Shown piece by piece: positions 1 through 6,768 of a stretch of 10,901 nt of DNA. The stretch is from a bacterium. GTDB taxonomy: Bacteria > Margulisbacteria > Marinamargulisbacteria > SXXA01. Below the pieces are notes generated by a model. That model worked only from the letters and a program-made list of their open reading frames with translations, ran no database searches and had not been told where the DNA came from. Each line of letters opens with the position of its first letter. Within the stretch, counting starts at the first letter, position 1. Made by a program: the position numbers and the translations under genes. The DNA lies in assembly GCA_947502965.1 (NCBI GenBank), contig CANNCG010000032.1, positions 1 to 10,901 on the forward strand. Reading direction: 5' to 3'.

Positions 1-19
1 ACTATACCTAGCGCCCACG

Positions 20-40
20 AGGGGATCTACAACATCCCCT
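20..40. other. Small hairpin at the left edge
   Basis: AGGGGAT at 20-26 pairs perfectly with ATCCCCT at 34-40 around a 7-base loop. No T-run follows on either strand, so it is not a clear intrinsic terminator. It may end a transcript coming from outside the window, or belong to the repeat-rich region that follows. Its role is unknown. Confidence 0.4.
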
Positions 41-80
41 TACACGATAGGATGTTCAAAACAGAAAAATGACGTTTTAG

Positions 81-149
81 GCCTGAAAAATAGTCCCAAA
101 TCACCTTTTTGAATTTTTGTGCCTAATTCTTTCGTTTCGCGACAGCGCC
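81..149 (-). repeat. 69-bp dispersed repeat, copy A
   Basis: This segment is the inverted counterpart of 10685-10753. By hand alignment 61 of 69 bases match, with no gap, and the similarity stops sharply at both ends. Orientation is given relative to copy B, which I take as plus. Read on the minus strand it encodes an open peptide beginning CRETKELGTKIQKGDLGLFF. Copy B encodes a near-identical peptide. It lies just upstream of the TrpD2-like gene and is not joined here to the 39-bp motif that precedes copy B. Confidence 0.85.
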
Positions 150-165
150 CGATTACAAGTTTTTC

Positions 166-195
166 TTGCTCGGCTTTGCCGCGCAAGAATATACT
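166..195 (+). promoter_or_regulatory. Candidate sigma70-type promoter of the TrpD2-like gene
   Basis: TTGCTC (166-171) and TATACT (190-195) are separated by 18 bases, a reasonable -35/-10 pair. Initiation would fall near 201-203, almost at the ATG at 205, giving a leaderless or nearly leaderless mRNA. No Shine-Dalgarno is visible before that ATG, which agrees with this. An imperfect hairpin (165-187: CTTGC, one mismatch, CGGC, loop TTT, GCCG, GCAAG) overlaps the promoter and could be an operator or a repeat remnant. Prediction only. Confidence 0.4.
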
Positions 196-204
196 GAGCC
201 TCCC

Positions 205-1488
205 ATGATCAACCGACACCCTGACCAACTTGCACTTGTGGCCTTGCTCAAAAAAAAGGGCACTGGCGAAACAATGGGCAAACATTTATCCCCTGAAGAG
301 CTCCTGTCGCTTGAGTTCCTTTTGCTCTCTAGAAATGTTACATTGAGCACAAAAGCAACCCTCTGGACAGCCCTGACAATGCTCACCCAAACCAAGGATG
401 AAAAAGATTGGTTTACACAATTCTCCAAAGAAAAGCTACCAGAAGAATTACATGTTTTTTGGCACCCCCCACAAAACGTACTCCAAGCGTTCTGTCAGAA
501 GGTGGTATCTGGGGAAAGCTTGAGTCATGTAGAGGCAAAGGCTGCCATACAAGCCATTTTAGAACCTAAATTTCCCGATTATGAAAAAGCAATACTGCTA
601 GAAGCCTTACGCCTCAAACGGGAAACTTGGGAAGAAAATACAGGCGTCTTTGAAGGCTTATGGGAATCTGCCTCTCATGTGCTGGCCAAGATTCCTATCT
701 TAATAGATCTTGCATTGTCTTATGACGGTTTTTCACGAACCCCTTTATTGGCCCCTTTCTGTGCGCCACTGCTGGCTTCATTGGGCTATCAAACGCTCTT
801 GCATGGCACTGACAACTTGGGCCCTAAATACGGGCAAACATCCTCCAGCCTATTACACGCGGCGGGGAAACGTCTGCAACGCATAGACGAAGTCATCGGC
901 GACTTGGAAGAAACGCACATTGGATGGGGGTATTTGGATCAATCAGAAAGCCACCCCAAACTCCATGCCTTAAAAAGGCTACGCAATGACATGGTCAAGC
1001 GTCCCATGCTCGCCACCTTGGACAAACTCATGCAACCCATCCAAGGACAGCAAACATTCCTGGTAACCGGCTATACCCACCCCCCCTATCGCCCATTATT
1101 ACTCTCCCTATGTGCCCAGGCGTTGCCGATTTCTGGCGCATTGATTATGCGTGGGGTTGAAGGCGCTATACAGCCCCCATTAGACCGGCGTTTCCCCGTT
1201 AGCCTATGGGCGCCAGAATCAACTGAAGACACTTTTTTTCGGGCAGCGGATCTTGGACTAACAGAAGCGCCACTCCCTGAAAACCTCTTACTCAGCGACC
1301 GTAATAGTGTCAATTTGGGCATAGACGCACTCTGTGGTAAACCTGGCTTTGCCTATGACACCCTACTTTTAATGGGAACCACTATTTTGACAGGATTGAA
1401 CCTGATGTCTCAAAAAGAAGCGCTATCTGCGCTAGAAAGATCTTTGAGAGAAGGGCGCGCATTGGCCCATTGGACACAGAAAAAATGA
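205..1488 (+). CDS. TrpD2-like glycosyltransferase family 3 protein
   Basis: A 427-residue protein of the anthranilate phosphoribosyltransferase superfamily. The catalytic-type alpha/beta domain covers about residues 160-427. It resembles the TrpD2/YbiB branch: it lacks the GTGGD diphosphate motif of true TrpD (here LALSYDGFSRTPLL), has LHGTDN (199-204) where TrpD has KHGNR, and has TGYTHPPY (288-295) and ALIMRGVEG (312-320), matching the YbiB segments SVSHPEY and LLMHGTEGE. E. coli YbiB is about 320 residues and binds nucleic acid; anthranilate is probably not the substrate. The extra length is N-terminal, where two helical segments each resemble the family's N-domain (about 15-65 and 95-145). 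The ATG at 205 keeps the first segment whole; a TTG at 166 is less likely. The stop overlaps the next gene's start, implying translational coupling. Confidence 0.82.
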   Translation: MINRHPDQLALVALLKKKGTGETMGKHLSPEELLSLEFLLLSRNVTLSTKATLWTALTMLTQTKDEKDWFTQFSKEKLPEELHVFWHPPQNVLQAFCQKVVSGESLSHVEAKAAIQAILEPKFPDYEKAILLEALRLKRETWEENTGVFEGLWESASHVLAKIPILIDLALSYDGFSRTPLLAPFCAPLLASLGYQTLLHGTDNLGPKYGQTSSSLLHAAGKRLQRIDEVIGDLEETHIGWGYLDQSESHPKLHALKRLRNDMVKRPMLATLDKLMQPIQGQQTFLVTGYTHPPYRPLLLSLCAQALPISGALIMRGVEGAIQPPLDRRFPVSLWAPESTEDTFFRAADLGLTEAPLPENLLLSDRNSVNLGIDALCGKPGFAYDTLLLMGTTILTGLNLMSQKEALSALERSLREGRALAHWTQKK

Positions 1489-2690
1489 ACAAACCCGAAT
1501 TGCTCTCCCCTGCCGGAAACTTCAATAAGCTCAAAATCGCCTTTCGCTACGGCGCAGATGCGGTTTACGTAGGCGGCACGGTGTTTGGCCTGCGTAAATA
1601 TGCTGAAAATTTTACGGATCATGAGCTTTGCGATGGCATCTCATTGGCCAACACATTAAACAAAAAAGTCTACCTGGTACTCAATGGCTTTGCCCAAAAC
1701 GAGGACATTTCAGACATTGTCACGCACCTAAAAAACTTACAAAACAAAATTCGTCCCCATGCCTTTATTGTTTCAGACATCGGGGTTGCCCATTTGGCCA
1801 AGCAGTATACGGACATTCCTATCCATATTTCCACGCAAGCCAGCGTGACAAACATCTATGGCGTGGCCTATTGGAAGGAACTCATTGGTGCCACACGGGT
1901 CATTTTGGCGAGAGAAGTCTCCCTAAAAGACTGTCGCGCTATTTCAGAAATGATGGAAGTTGAAATTTTTATCCATGGCGCCATGTGTGCCAGTTATTCA
2001 GGGAAGTGTGTTATTTCAAATTATGCCTCTGGCCGTGATTCGAATAGGGGCGGCTGTGTTCAAAGTTGCCGACACAAGTACGATGTTTTAAATACAAAAA
2101 CGCATGAAACACAGTTTAGTAGCTACATCATGAATGCCAAAGACCTCGCTGGGATTGCCTACGTCAAGGAAGCCATCAAAGCCAACATTGCCTCGCTCAA
2201 AATCGAAGGCCGCATGAAATCCGAACAGTATGTGGCCACGACTACCTCTGTATACCGCGATGTCATTGACTATTTTTGCGACAGCGCCACCATGGCAACA
2301 GAAAAGACACTGGCCTTCTTAAAAAAAGCAGAGTTTGATTTGGAAAGCGTCTCGCATCGACCCTTTTCGCATGGCGGACTCGATGAACGCATGGATGGGG
2401 ACAGCATCCGTTATGACAGCAGCGGATACACCAAAACCAGCAACTACATTGGCAGTATTCTTTACAGTGATGCCACAGGGCATATTTTACAAAGCAGACA
2501 AACGTGGAAGGCTTTGAGCACACTGGAAGCCTTTCAGCCGGGTCGGCATGTCCTGCCTTTTCAGGTAACCCCACGGAACTTGGACGGGGCCTCCATTGAG
2601 ACGGTCTCCCCCAATAGCCTGGTGTGGCTACCCGCAGAACTCCCTTTGGCACCCCTGGACGTGATTCGCAGTCCTAGTCTGACGCTGTAG
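1485..2690 (+). CDS. trhP: Peptidase U32 family protein, TrhP/YegQ-like tRNA hydroxylation factor
   Basis: A 401-residue U32-family protein. It opens with the family signature ELLSPAGNFNKLKIAFRYGA. Four cysteines occur in the iron-sulfur-type arrangement C168-x6-C175-x15-C191-x3-C195, within HGAMCASYSGKC and a following RDSNRGGCVQSCR. The later motifs YIMNAKDLAGIAYV and SLKIEGRMKSEQYVA match the TrhP branch, which is needed for 5-hydroxyuridine at tRNA position 34; despite the name it is not established as a protease. The ATG lies inside the previous gene's stop (ATGA), favouring this start over an upstream in-frame TTG at 1470. The last codons and TAG stop lie within the left arm of a long inverted repeat, so the C-terminus may have been set by that element. 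The TrhP assignment within U32 is inference; UbiU/V-like or RlhA-like roles are alternatives. Confidence 0.85.
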   Translation: MNKPELLSPAGNFNKLKIAFRYGADAVYVGGTVFGLRKYAENFTDHELCDGISLANTLNKKVYLVLNGFAQNEDISDIVTHLKNLQNKIRPHAFIVSDIGVAHLAKQYTDIPIHISTQASVTNIYGVAYWKELIGATRVILAREVSLKDCRAISEMMEVEIFIHGAMCASYSGKCVISNYASGRDSNRGGCVQSCRHKYDVLNTKTHETQFSSYIMNAKDLAGIAYVKEAIKANIASLKIEGRMKSEQYVATTTSVYRDVIDYFCDSATMATEKTLAFLKKAEFDLESVSHRPFSHGGLDERMDGDSIRYDSSGYTKTSNYIGSILYSDATGHILQSRQTWKALSTLEAFQPGRHVLPFQVTPRNLDGASIETVSPNSLVWLPAELPLAPLDVIRSPSLTL

Positions 2691-2802
2691 CAAAATGTGT
2701 CATGCGGCGTCAGTAGTCGCCAGAAAAATCCTCATTTACGCTCAAAAAACGCTAGTTTTTCTGGATCGAGATCCTTGCCTGACACATTTTGCTACAGCGT
2801 CA
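2680..2802. repeat. 123-bp palindromic element with perfect 23-bp inverted ends (MITE- or BIME-like)
   Basis: Bases 2680-2702 (starting TGACGCTGTAGC) are the exact reverse complement of 2780-2802, 23 of 23. Inside, CCAGAAAAA (2720-2728) pairs with TTTTTCTGG (2756-2764), and GGATC-GA-GATCC (2763-2774) is another small palindrome. The element fills the gap between two convergent genes and includes the stop codon of the U32 gene. I see no flanking target-site duplication and no T-run after the outer stem. It could be a non-autonomous mobile element, a mosaic palindromic repeat, or a large bidirectional terminator. Confidence 0.85.
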
Positions 2803-2804
2803 AT

Positions 2805-4196
2805 CTATAGAAGGGTACCTTTGAGAATAACCGCTGCGATCGAAAAATAAATCAACAACCCAGTCACATCCACCAATGTTGCCACAAAAGGGGCAGAAGA
2901 GGTCGCCGGGTCAATTCTAAACCGCCGTAGCACAAAAGGGAGCATCGCACCCGTCAATGTCCCCCAAAGAACCACCCCTAAAAGGGTCAGAAAAACAGTA
3001 ATCCCAATCAAAAACATATGATCGCCATACATATGACCCACATACCCAAATAGAATAATACGCACAAAGCCCATGGCCCCCAATAGGGTTCCCAGCATGA
3101 GACCGGAAATACCCTCCTTAACAAAAACAGCTTTCCAATCTTTGAGTGTGATTTCACCCAAGGCCATCGCCCGAATAATCAAGGTCGCGGCTTGAGAGCC
3201 TGAATTTCCCCCACTGGAAATAATCAAAGGAACAAACAAAGCCAAAACAACAGCCTTTGCAATTTCATCTTCATAAAAAGCCATCGCACTGGCGGTTAGC
3301 AGCTCTCCCACAAAAAGAATCACCAGCCATTTTGCACGTTTGCCTAGCAGCTGCCAAAAAGACACCTGCATATAGGCCTCGTCGAGAGCGGCCACCCCTC
3401 CAAACTGTTGGATTTCACGCGTATCTGTTTCTTCAACAACATCCAGGACATCGTCCACGGTAACAATGCCCAACAAAAACCCTTCAGAGTCACAAACCGG
3501 CAAAATCACACGGTCATATTTTCGAAAAAGTGTCACCGACATTTCTTGCTCATCTGTCACATTTAGATAGACAACCGCGTCATTCATCAAGGCACGAACC
3601 GTCACATCGGGATCCGATAGCAAAATGTCTTTAATCCGAATGTCATCGATAAGCTGCCCCCTATCATTGGTGACATATAAAACGTTCATGGACTCTTTCT
3701 CATGCCCGTGACGTCGTATGTATCTCAAGACTTCCTGCACGGTCCATTCCGGCTTTATCGCAATATAGTCAGGCGTCATCAATCGGCCAACGCTGTTTTC
3801 CGGATATCCCAGCAGCGATTGGGCGACCTGCCTTTCGCTGGGTGTCAGCAAGGCCAGCAAGGCCATCACAACAGGCCCTGGTAATTCCTCCAAGAGGGCC
3901 GTTCTATCATCCGGCGACATTTCGTTCAAAAGGCTGGCCACCTGCTCTTGTGCCAATCCGTTTAGAAGACGTTTTTGGGTATCCAGATCCAAATATTCAA
4001 ATAATTTTGTGCTGAGTTGGCGTGGCAGAATTCTGAAAATAATCGCCAAATCAGGATCATCCAGCTCGGGAACGAGATCCGCCAAAATACTGGGCTCTGT
4101 GCGCAAACAAAGGTCCCGTAAGCGAGGCCAACTATGCTCTGATAGACCTTGTCTCAGAGAGGCCATTAAGACATCAGTATCTTTTTCTGTACGCAT
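2805..4196 (-). CDS. mgtE: MgtE-family magnesium transporter
   Basis: A 463-residue homodimeric Mg2+ channel/transporter of the inner membrane. In order: a cytosolic MgtE_N superhelical domain (about 10-130), two CBS domains (about 135-260, the first opening SVGRLMTPDYIAIK), a connecting helix, then five membrane segments (about 288-463). The diagnostic motif PLIISSGGNSGSQA lies at 323-336. The C-terminal pore motif DPATSSAPFVATLVD (429-443) contains the Asp that binds Mg2+ in characterised members. The ATG at 4196 is chosen because AAGGAA lies just upstream and because the 22 residues gained from an earlier start are not family-like. Gating by cytosolic Mg2+ at the N and CBS domains is known for the family. 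I see no magnesium riboswitch in the roughly 33-base leader; a small inverted repeat (GATCA 4215-4219, TGATC 4227-4231) lies there. Confidence 0.95.
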   Translation of the reverse strand: MRTEKDTDVLMASLRQGLSEHSWPRLRDLCLRTEPSILADLVPELDDPDLAIIFRILPRQLSTKLFEYLDLDTQKRLLNGLAQEQVASLLNEMSPDDRTALLEELPGPVVMALLALLTPSERQVAQSLLGYPENSVGRLMTPDYIAIKPEWTVQEVLRYIRRHGHEKESMNVLYVTNDRGQLIDDIRIKDILLSDPDVTVRALMNDAVVYLNVTDEQEMSVTLFRKYDRVILPVCDSEGFLLGIVTVDDVLDVVEETDTREIQQFGGVAALDEAYMQVSFWQLLGKRAKWLVILFVGELLTASAMAFYEDEIAKAVVLALFVPLIISSGGNSGSQAATLIIRAMALGEITLKDWKAVFVKEGISGLMLGTLLGAMGFVRIILFGYVGHMYGDHMFLIGITVFLTLLGVVLWGTLTGAMLPFVLRRFRIDPATSSAPFVATLVDVTGLLIYFSIAAVILKGTLL

Positions 4197-4235
4197 GGGC
4201 TTCCTTGACGATGTGATCACAATGAATGATCCTTT

Positions 4236-4264
4236 ACAATACCAAAAGGATACCCCTTGCACAA
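4236..4264 (-). promoter_or_regulatory. Candidate mgtE promoter
   Basis: On the minus strand TTGTGC (4264-4259) and TATTGT (4241-4236) are separated by 17 bases. The predicted start near 4229 leaves a leader of about 33 bases before the ATG at 4196. Its -35 overlaps the -35 of the divergent promoter: the eight bases TTGCACAA (4257-4264) serve both directions. Confidence 0.5.
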
Positions 4265-4285
4265 AACAGAAAAAGTCTTTACATT
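4257..4285 (+). promoter_or_regulatory. Candidate promoter of the small 67-residue gene
   Basis: TTGCAC (4257-4262) and TACATT (4280-4285) are separated by 17 bases. Transcription would start near 4292 and give a leader of about 70 bases containing a hairpin. The -35 is shared base for base with that of mgtE on the other strand, so RNA polymerase binding at the two should be mutually exclusive. Confidence 0.45.
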
Positions 4286-4300
4286 ATTCCCAAAAGAACT

Positions 4301-4324
4301 CTGAAGTGTGCTCAGGCGCTTCAG
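4301..4324 (+). promoter_or_regulatory. Leader hairpin ahead of the small gene
   Basis: CTGAAGTG (4301-4308) pairs with CGCTTCAG (4317-4324), seven Watson-Crick pairs and one G-U, with an 8-base loop. It is followed by GGCTTTTGTATT, a weak T-rich tract. It could be a leaky terminator or attenuator, or simply a 5'-UTR stabilising stem. No known riboswitch class is recognised. Confidence 0.4.
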
Positions 4325-4363
4325 GGCTTTTGTATTAAAAATTTATTTAGCTGGAGGGGTTAT

Positions 4364-4567
4364 ATGGCAGTCGAATTTTATGATGTAAAAGATCGTACAA
4401 AGGTAAAAGTCGAAGAAAAAGACATTAAGAAGACAAAGTATGAGCGCAAACTGAAAGATGGCAGCGTACAGATTCGTTACGCTTTCCGTGCAAAGTACAA
4501 TGGTCGCCAACTTACAAAGTTCTGCAGCAAAGTAGAATGGGATGCAAGCAAAGCCTCTGCTGAGTAA
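4364..4567 (+). CDS. Small basic/charged protein of unknown function (67 aa)
   Basis: I do not recognise this family with confidence. The gene has a very strong Shine-Dalgarno (GGAGGGG at 4353-4359), an ATG, a stop at 4565-4567, and a classic terminator just after it, so it is very likely expressed as its own transcription unit. The protein begins MAVEFYDVKDRTKVKVEEKD and is rich in Lys, Arg, Glu and Asp. It has no signal peptide or membrane segment and a single cysteine (in TKFCSK). The alternating hydrophobic/charged pattern (YERKL, VQIRYAFRAKYNG, LTKF) suggests a short beta-rich fold, possibly nucleic-acid or ribosome associated, but that is a guess. The codon choice and strong ribosome site suggest high expression. 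A longer reading frame extends upstream in phase, but lacks a comparable ribosome site. Confidence 0.8.
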   Translation: MAVEFYDVKDRTKVKVEEKDIKKTKYERKLKDGSVQIRYAFRAKYNGRQLTKFCSKVEWDASKASAE

Positions 4568-4588
4568 GTATCAACTTTGGGTGATCCT

Positions 4589-4618
4589 AAAAAAGCCACG
4601 TTAATACGTGGCTTTTTT
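4589..4618. terminator. Bidirectional intrinsic terminator
   Basis: GCCACGT (4595-4601) pairs perfectly with ACGTGGC (4606-4612) around the loop TAAT. It is flanked by six A on the left and eight T on the right, so a T-run follows the stem on both strands. It ends the small gene on the plus strand and the lemA-znuC-znuB unit on the minus strand. Confidence 0.93.
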
Positions 4619-4626
4619 TTAATGGC

Positions 4627-5415
4627 CTATTTTGCTTTAGTTAGAAATGCAAATCCGAGGGTCATCAAGGCCAAAAAAACAATCATTGGGGTTGCTGGAA
4701 GGTCCCAAAAAACGGCCAAGAGGGTGCCACCCAGAACCGATATCAAAGAAAAAACAACCCCCAAAAGCATGGCTTTTGGCAAAAGATGCGTCAGGTGCAA
4801 GGCCGCTGCAGCTGGTATGGCAATCAGACAAACCACTAAAATCATCCCCATAATTTTCAACAACAAAACCGTAACCGTTGCAATGGCAACCATAACCCCA
4901 AAAGAAACACTTAGCGTGGGTAGATTAAGTACTTTTGCATAGTCTTCGTCAAAAGAAACGGTTTGGATAAGATCATAGAAACGATACACAAACGCGGATA
5001 TCACCGCCAGCGCAATCCCAAGATACAACCCGTCATAGAAATCGCTCAGCAAAATATTCCCAAACAAATAGGCAAACAAATCAGGAACATACCCCTGCGT
5101 CATATGAAGCGCCAAAATTCCTACGGCCATACCAAATGCCCAGATGCCATTGAGCAAAATATCTTCATATGCTTTGAATCGTTGCTTGATCCAAACCACC
5201 AAAATCGCTGTCAAAACAGCAAATACCCCCGCCCCTAACAAAGGGGAGATGCCTATAGCAAACGCCATCCCTAGCCCACCAAACGCACTATGCGCAATAC
5301 TGCCCGCCATATAAGATGTCTTGCGCGCCACCGCAAAAACACCCACTACCGCAACCAGGATAGACGCCAGAACGCAGACCAGTATGGTCGGTGCCCAAAA
5401 AAGAAGGCTATCCAT
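4627..5415 (-). CDS. znuB: Zinc/manganese ABC transporter permease (ZnuB-type, ABC-3 family)
   Basis: A 262-residue integral membrane protein of the ABC-3 family, which imports Zn2+, Mn2+ or Fe2+ with an ATPase and a solute-binding protein. It is almost wholly hydrophobic, with about seven to eight predicted membrane segments, starting at residues 6-30. Family features are visible: RKTSYMAGSIAHSAFGGLGMAF (about 31-52) near the N-terminus, and the cytoplasmic-loop segment SFDEDYAKVLNLPT (about 153-166) that contacts the ATPase, followed by MGMILVVCLIAIPAAAA. Length matches ZnuB (about 260). The ATG overlaps the end of the ATPase gene by 8 bases, so the two are translationally coupled. No binding-protein gene (ZnuA) lies in the window. 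Which metal is moved cannot be read from the permease alone; zinc is suggested by the His-rich tail of its partner. Confidence 0.9.
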   Translation of the reverse strand: MDSLLFWAPTILVCVLASILVAVVGVFAVARKTSYMAGSIAHSAFGGLGMAFAIGISPLLGAGVFAVLTAILVVWIKQRFKAYEDILLNGIWAFGMAVGILALHMTQGYVPDLFAYLFGNILLSDFYDGLYLGIALAVISAFVYRFYDLIQTVSFDEDYAKVLNLPTLSVSFGVMVAIATVTVLLLKIMGMILVVCLIAIPAAAALHLTHLLPKAMLLGVVFSLISVLGGTLLAVFWDLPATPMIVFLALMTLGFAFLTKAK

Positions 5416-6160
5416 GATGGTGGTGTCCCACTACCCGATGCGGGTGCCCATGTGCAAAAAATTCTACCGCACATGGATAAATGGCATGCAGCTCATCCTG
5501 TGAAAAATTCTCGCCTGCGTCATGGGTAATCAATGTCTTATTCAAACAACAGACCTTGGTCGCAATACGAGACACTACGGACAAATCATGAGACACCAAA
5601 AGAATGGTTTTCTCTGGACAAAGCGACTGTAACCATTCATAGAAGTTATGCTCTGATTTGGCATCCAAAGCCGTCGTAGGCTCATCCAGAATCAACAGGT
5701 CGGGATTGTGAATCATGGCGCGTGCCAAAAAAACACGTTGGCGTTGTCCCCCAGACAAATCCGATAAGGGTTTGTCTTGAAACGAAAGTAGCGAAAATTT
5801 ATCCAAGGTTTCCTCTAATTTAAGACTATCCTCCCTAGTACGTCGACGAAAAGGATTCCCAACCATCAGCGACGCACGAACTACCTCCCCTACCGTAATA
5901 GGATAACTAAAATCCAAATGGGCATATTGGGGCAAATAGCCCACCCGGGATCGGCCCAAAGCAACAGAGGTGTCAAAAAGACGAATATCCCCGTCTTTGG
6001 GAACCAGAAGGCCCAGGAGTAGCTTCACAAGCGTAGATTTCCCGCCCCCATTGGGTCCAATCAAGGCAACAAACTCGCCTGATGTAATGCTGAGATTGAT
6101 CTGATCTAGAACAAGGTGGTTGGTGTCGTAGGCAAAGGATAGACCCTGGAGCTCCAGCAC
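5408..6160 (-). CDS. znuC: Zinc/manganese ABC transporter ATP-binding protein (ZnuC-type)
   Basis: A 250-residue ABC ATPase that powers the adjacent ZnuB-type permease. All nucleotide-binding motifs are intact: Walker A GPNGGGKST (35-43), Q-loop PQ (77-78), signature LSGGQRQR (135-142), Walker B LLILDEP (155-161), and H-loop SHD (190-192). The tail ends in HGHPHRVVGHHHHG, with seven histidines within 13 residues, a plausible metal-binding or sensing extension. I choose the GTG at 6160: it lies one base after the stop of lemA and has GGGAA upstream. A TTG at 6172 would add four residues and overlap lemA, but shows no ribosome site. Position between lemA and znuB suggests one transcript. No Zur-type operator is recognised. 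Confidence 0.92.
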   Translation of the reverse strand: MLELQGLSFAYDTNHLVLDQINLSITSGEFVALIGPNGGGKSTLVKLLLGLLVPKDGDIRLFDTSVALGRSRVGYLPQYAHLDFSYPITVGEVVRASLMVGNPFRRRTREDSLKLEETLDKFSLLSFQDKPLSDLSGGQRQRVFLARAMIHNPDLLILDEPTTALDAKSEHNFYEWLQSLCPEKTILLVSHDLSVVSRIATKVCCLNKTLITHDAGENFSQDELHAIYPCAVEFFAHGHPHRVVGHHHHG

Positions 6161-6161
6161 A

Positions 6162-6731
6162 TTATTTCCCAAAGTCTACAATAGGGGTTTCTTTTGCCGC
6201 TTCTTTTATTTCAAAATAAGGTTTTTGAGCAAATCCAAAAAATTTAGCTACGTAGTTGCCAGGAAAATATCGAATGCTTTGATTGTAAATTTTCACATTT
6301 TCGTTGTAGCGCATTCTTTCTACTGCGATACGGTTTTCTGCACCAGCCAGCTCATCCATTAATCGTGCGAATTGCTGATCCGCCTTGAGCACAGGGTAAT
6401 TTTCCGACACCATCAACAAGCGGGAAATCGCGGATTCCATTTGACCCGAGGCCCCTATTTTATCCGAAACCGATTTTGCACCAGCCAAACGCGCCCTTGC
6501 ATTGGCAATATTTTCAAAAATCTCTTTTTCGTGTGAAGCAAACCCCTTAACCGTGGTGACCAGGTTGGGAATAAGGTCATAGCGACGTTGCAACTGATTT
6601 TCCACTTGGGCCCATGAGGCACCTATAGATTCATCCAATGTAACAAGTCTGTTTTTTGTAGAAAAAACCCACACAAACGAAAGGACCAAAATCCCTAAAA
6701 TTCCGCATAACCAATAATTTGTTTTTTTCAT
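6162..6731 (-). CDS. lemA: LemA family protein
   Basis: A 189-residue LemA-family protein: one N-terminal membrane anchor (about residues 7-24), then a coiled helical-bundle domain. Recognisable signatures are LDESIGASWAQVENQLQRRYDLIPNLV (split by positions 33-59), VKGFASHEKEIFENIANAR, ENRIAVERMRYNENVKIYN and the closing FPGNYVAKFFGFAQKPYFE. Length is typical. AGGAG lies seven bases before the ATG. The molecular function of LemA is not settled; in many bacteria it sits beside a TPM-domain/YgcG protein or an HtpX-like protease. Neither is present here, and it is followed instead by znuC and znuB with almost no gap. Co-transcription with metal uptake is therefore inferred from spacing only. Confidence 0.93.
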   Translation of the reverse strand: MKKTNYWLCGILGILVLSFVWVFSTKNRLVTLDESIGASWAQVENQLQRRYDLIPNLVTTVKGFASHEKEIFENIANARARLAGAKSVSDKIGASGQMESAISRLLMVSENYPVLKADQQFARLMDELAGAENRIAVERMRYNENVKIYNQSIRYFPGNYVAKFFGFAQKPYFEIKEAAKETPIVDFGK

Positions 6732-6768
6732 TTTTTTCTCCTAATGGCAGATACGATTTAGATGGCAT

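Noticed and set aside
40..285. An 81-codon open frame on the minus strand across the 69-bp repeat
   Set aside because: It runs antisense into the start of the TrpD2-like gene, has no good ribosome site, and its only support is the repeat-encoded peptide, treated as a repeat property.
2278..2288. GCGACAGCGCC in the U32 gene matches the edge of the 69-bp repeat
   Set aside because: Only 11 bases match, inside a conserved-length coding region; chance similarity is adequate.
2263..2652. A 129-codon antisense frame inside the U32 gene
   Set aside because: It shadows a conserved coding region and has low-complexity composition without a credible start.
4197..4235. Possible magnesium riboswitch ahead of mgtE
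   Set aside because: The predicted leader is only about 33 bases and holds a 5-bp inverted repeat, far too short for a known Mg-sensing leader.
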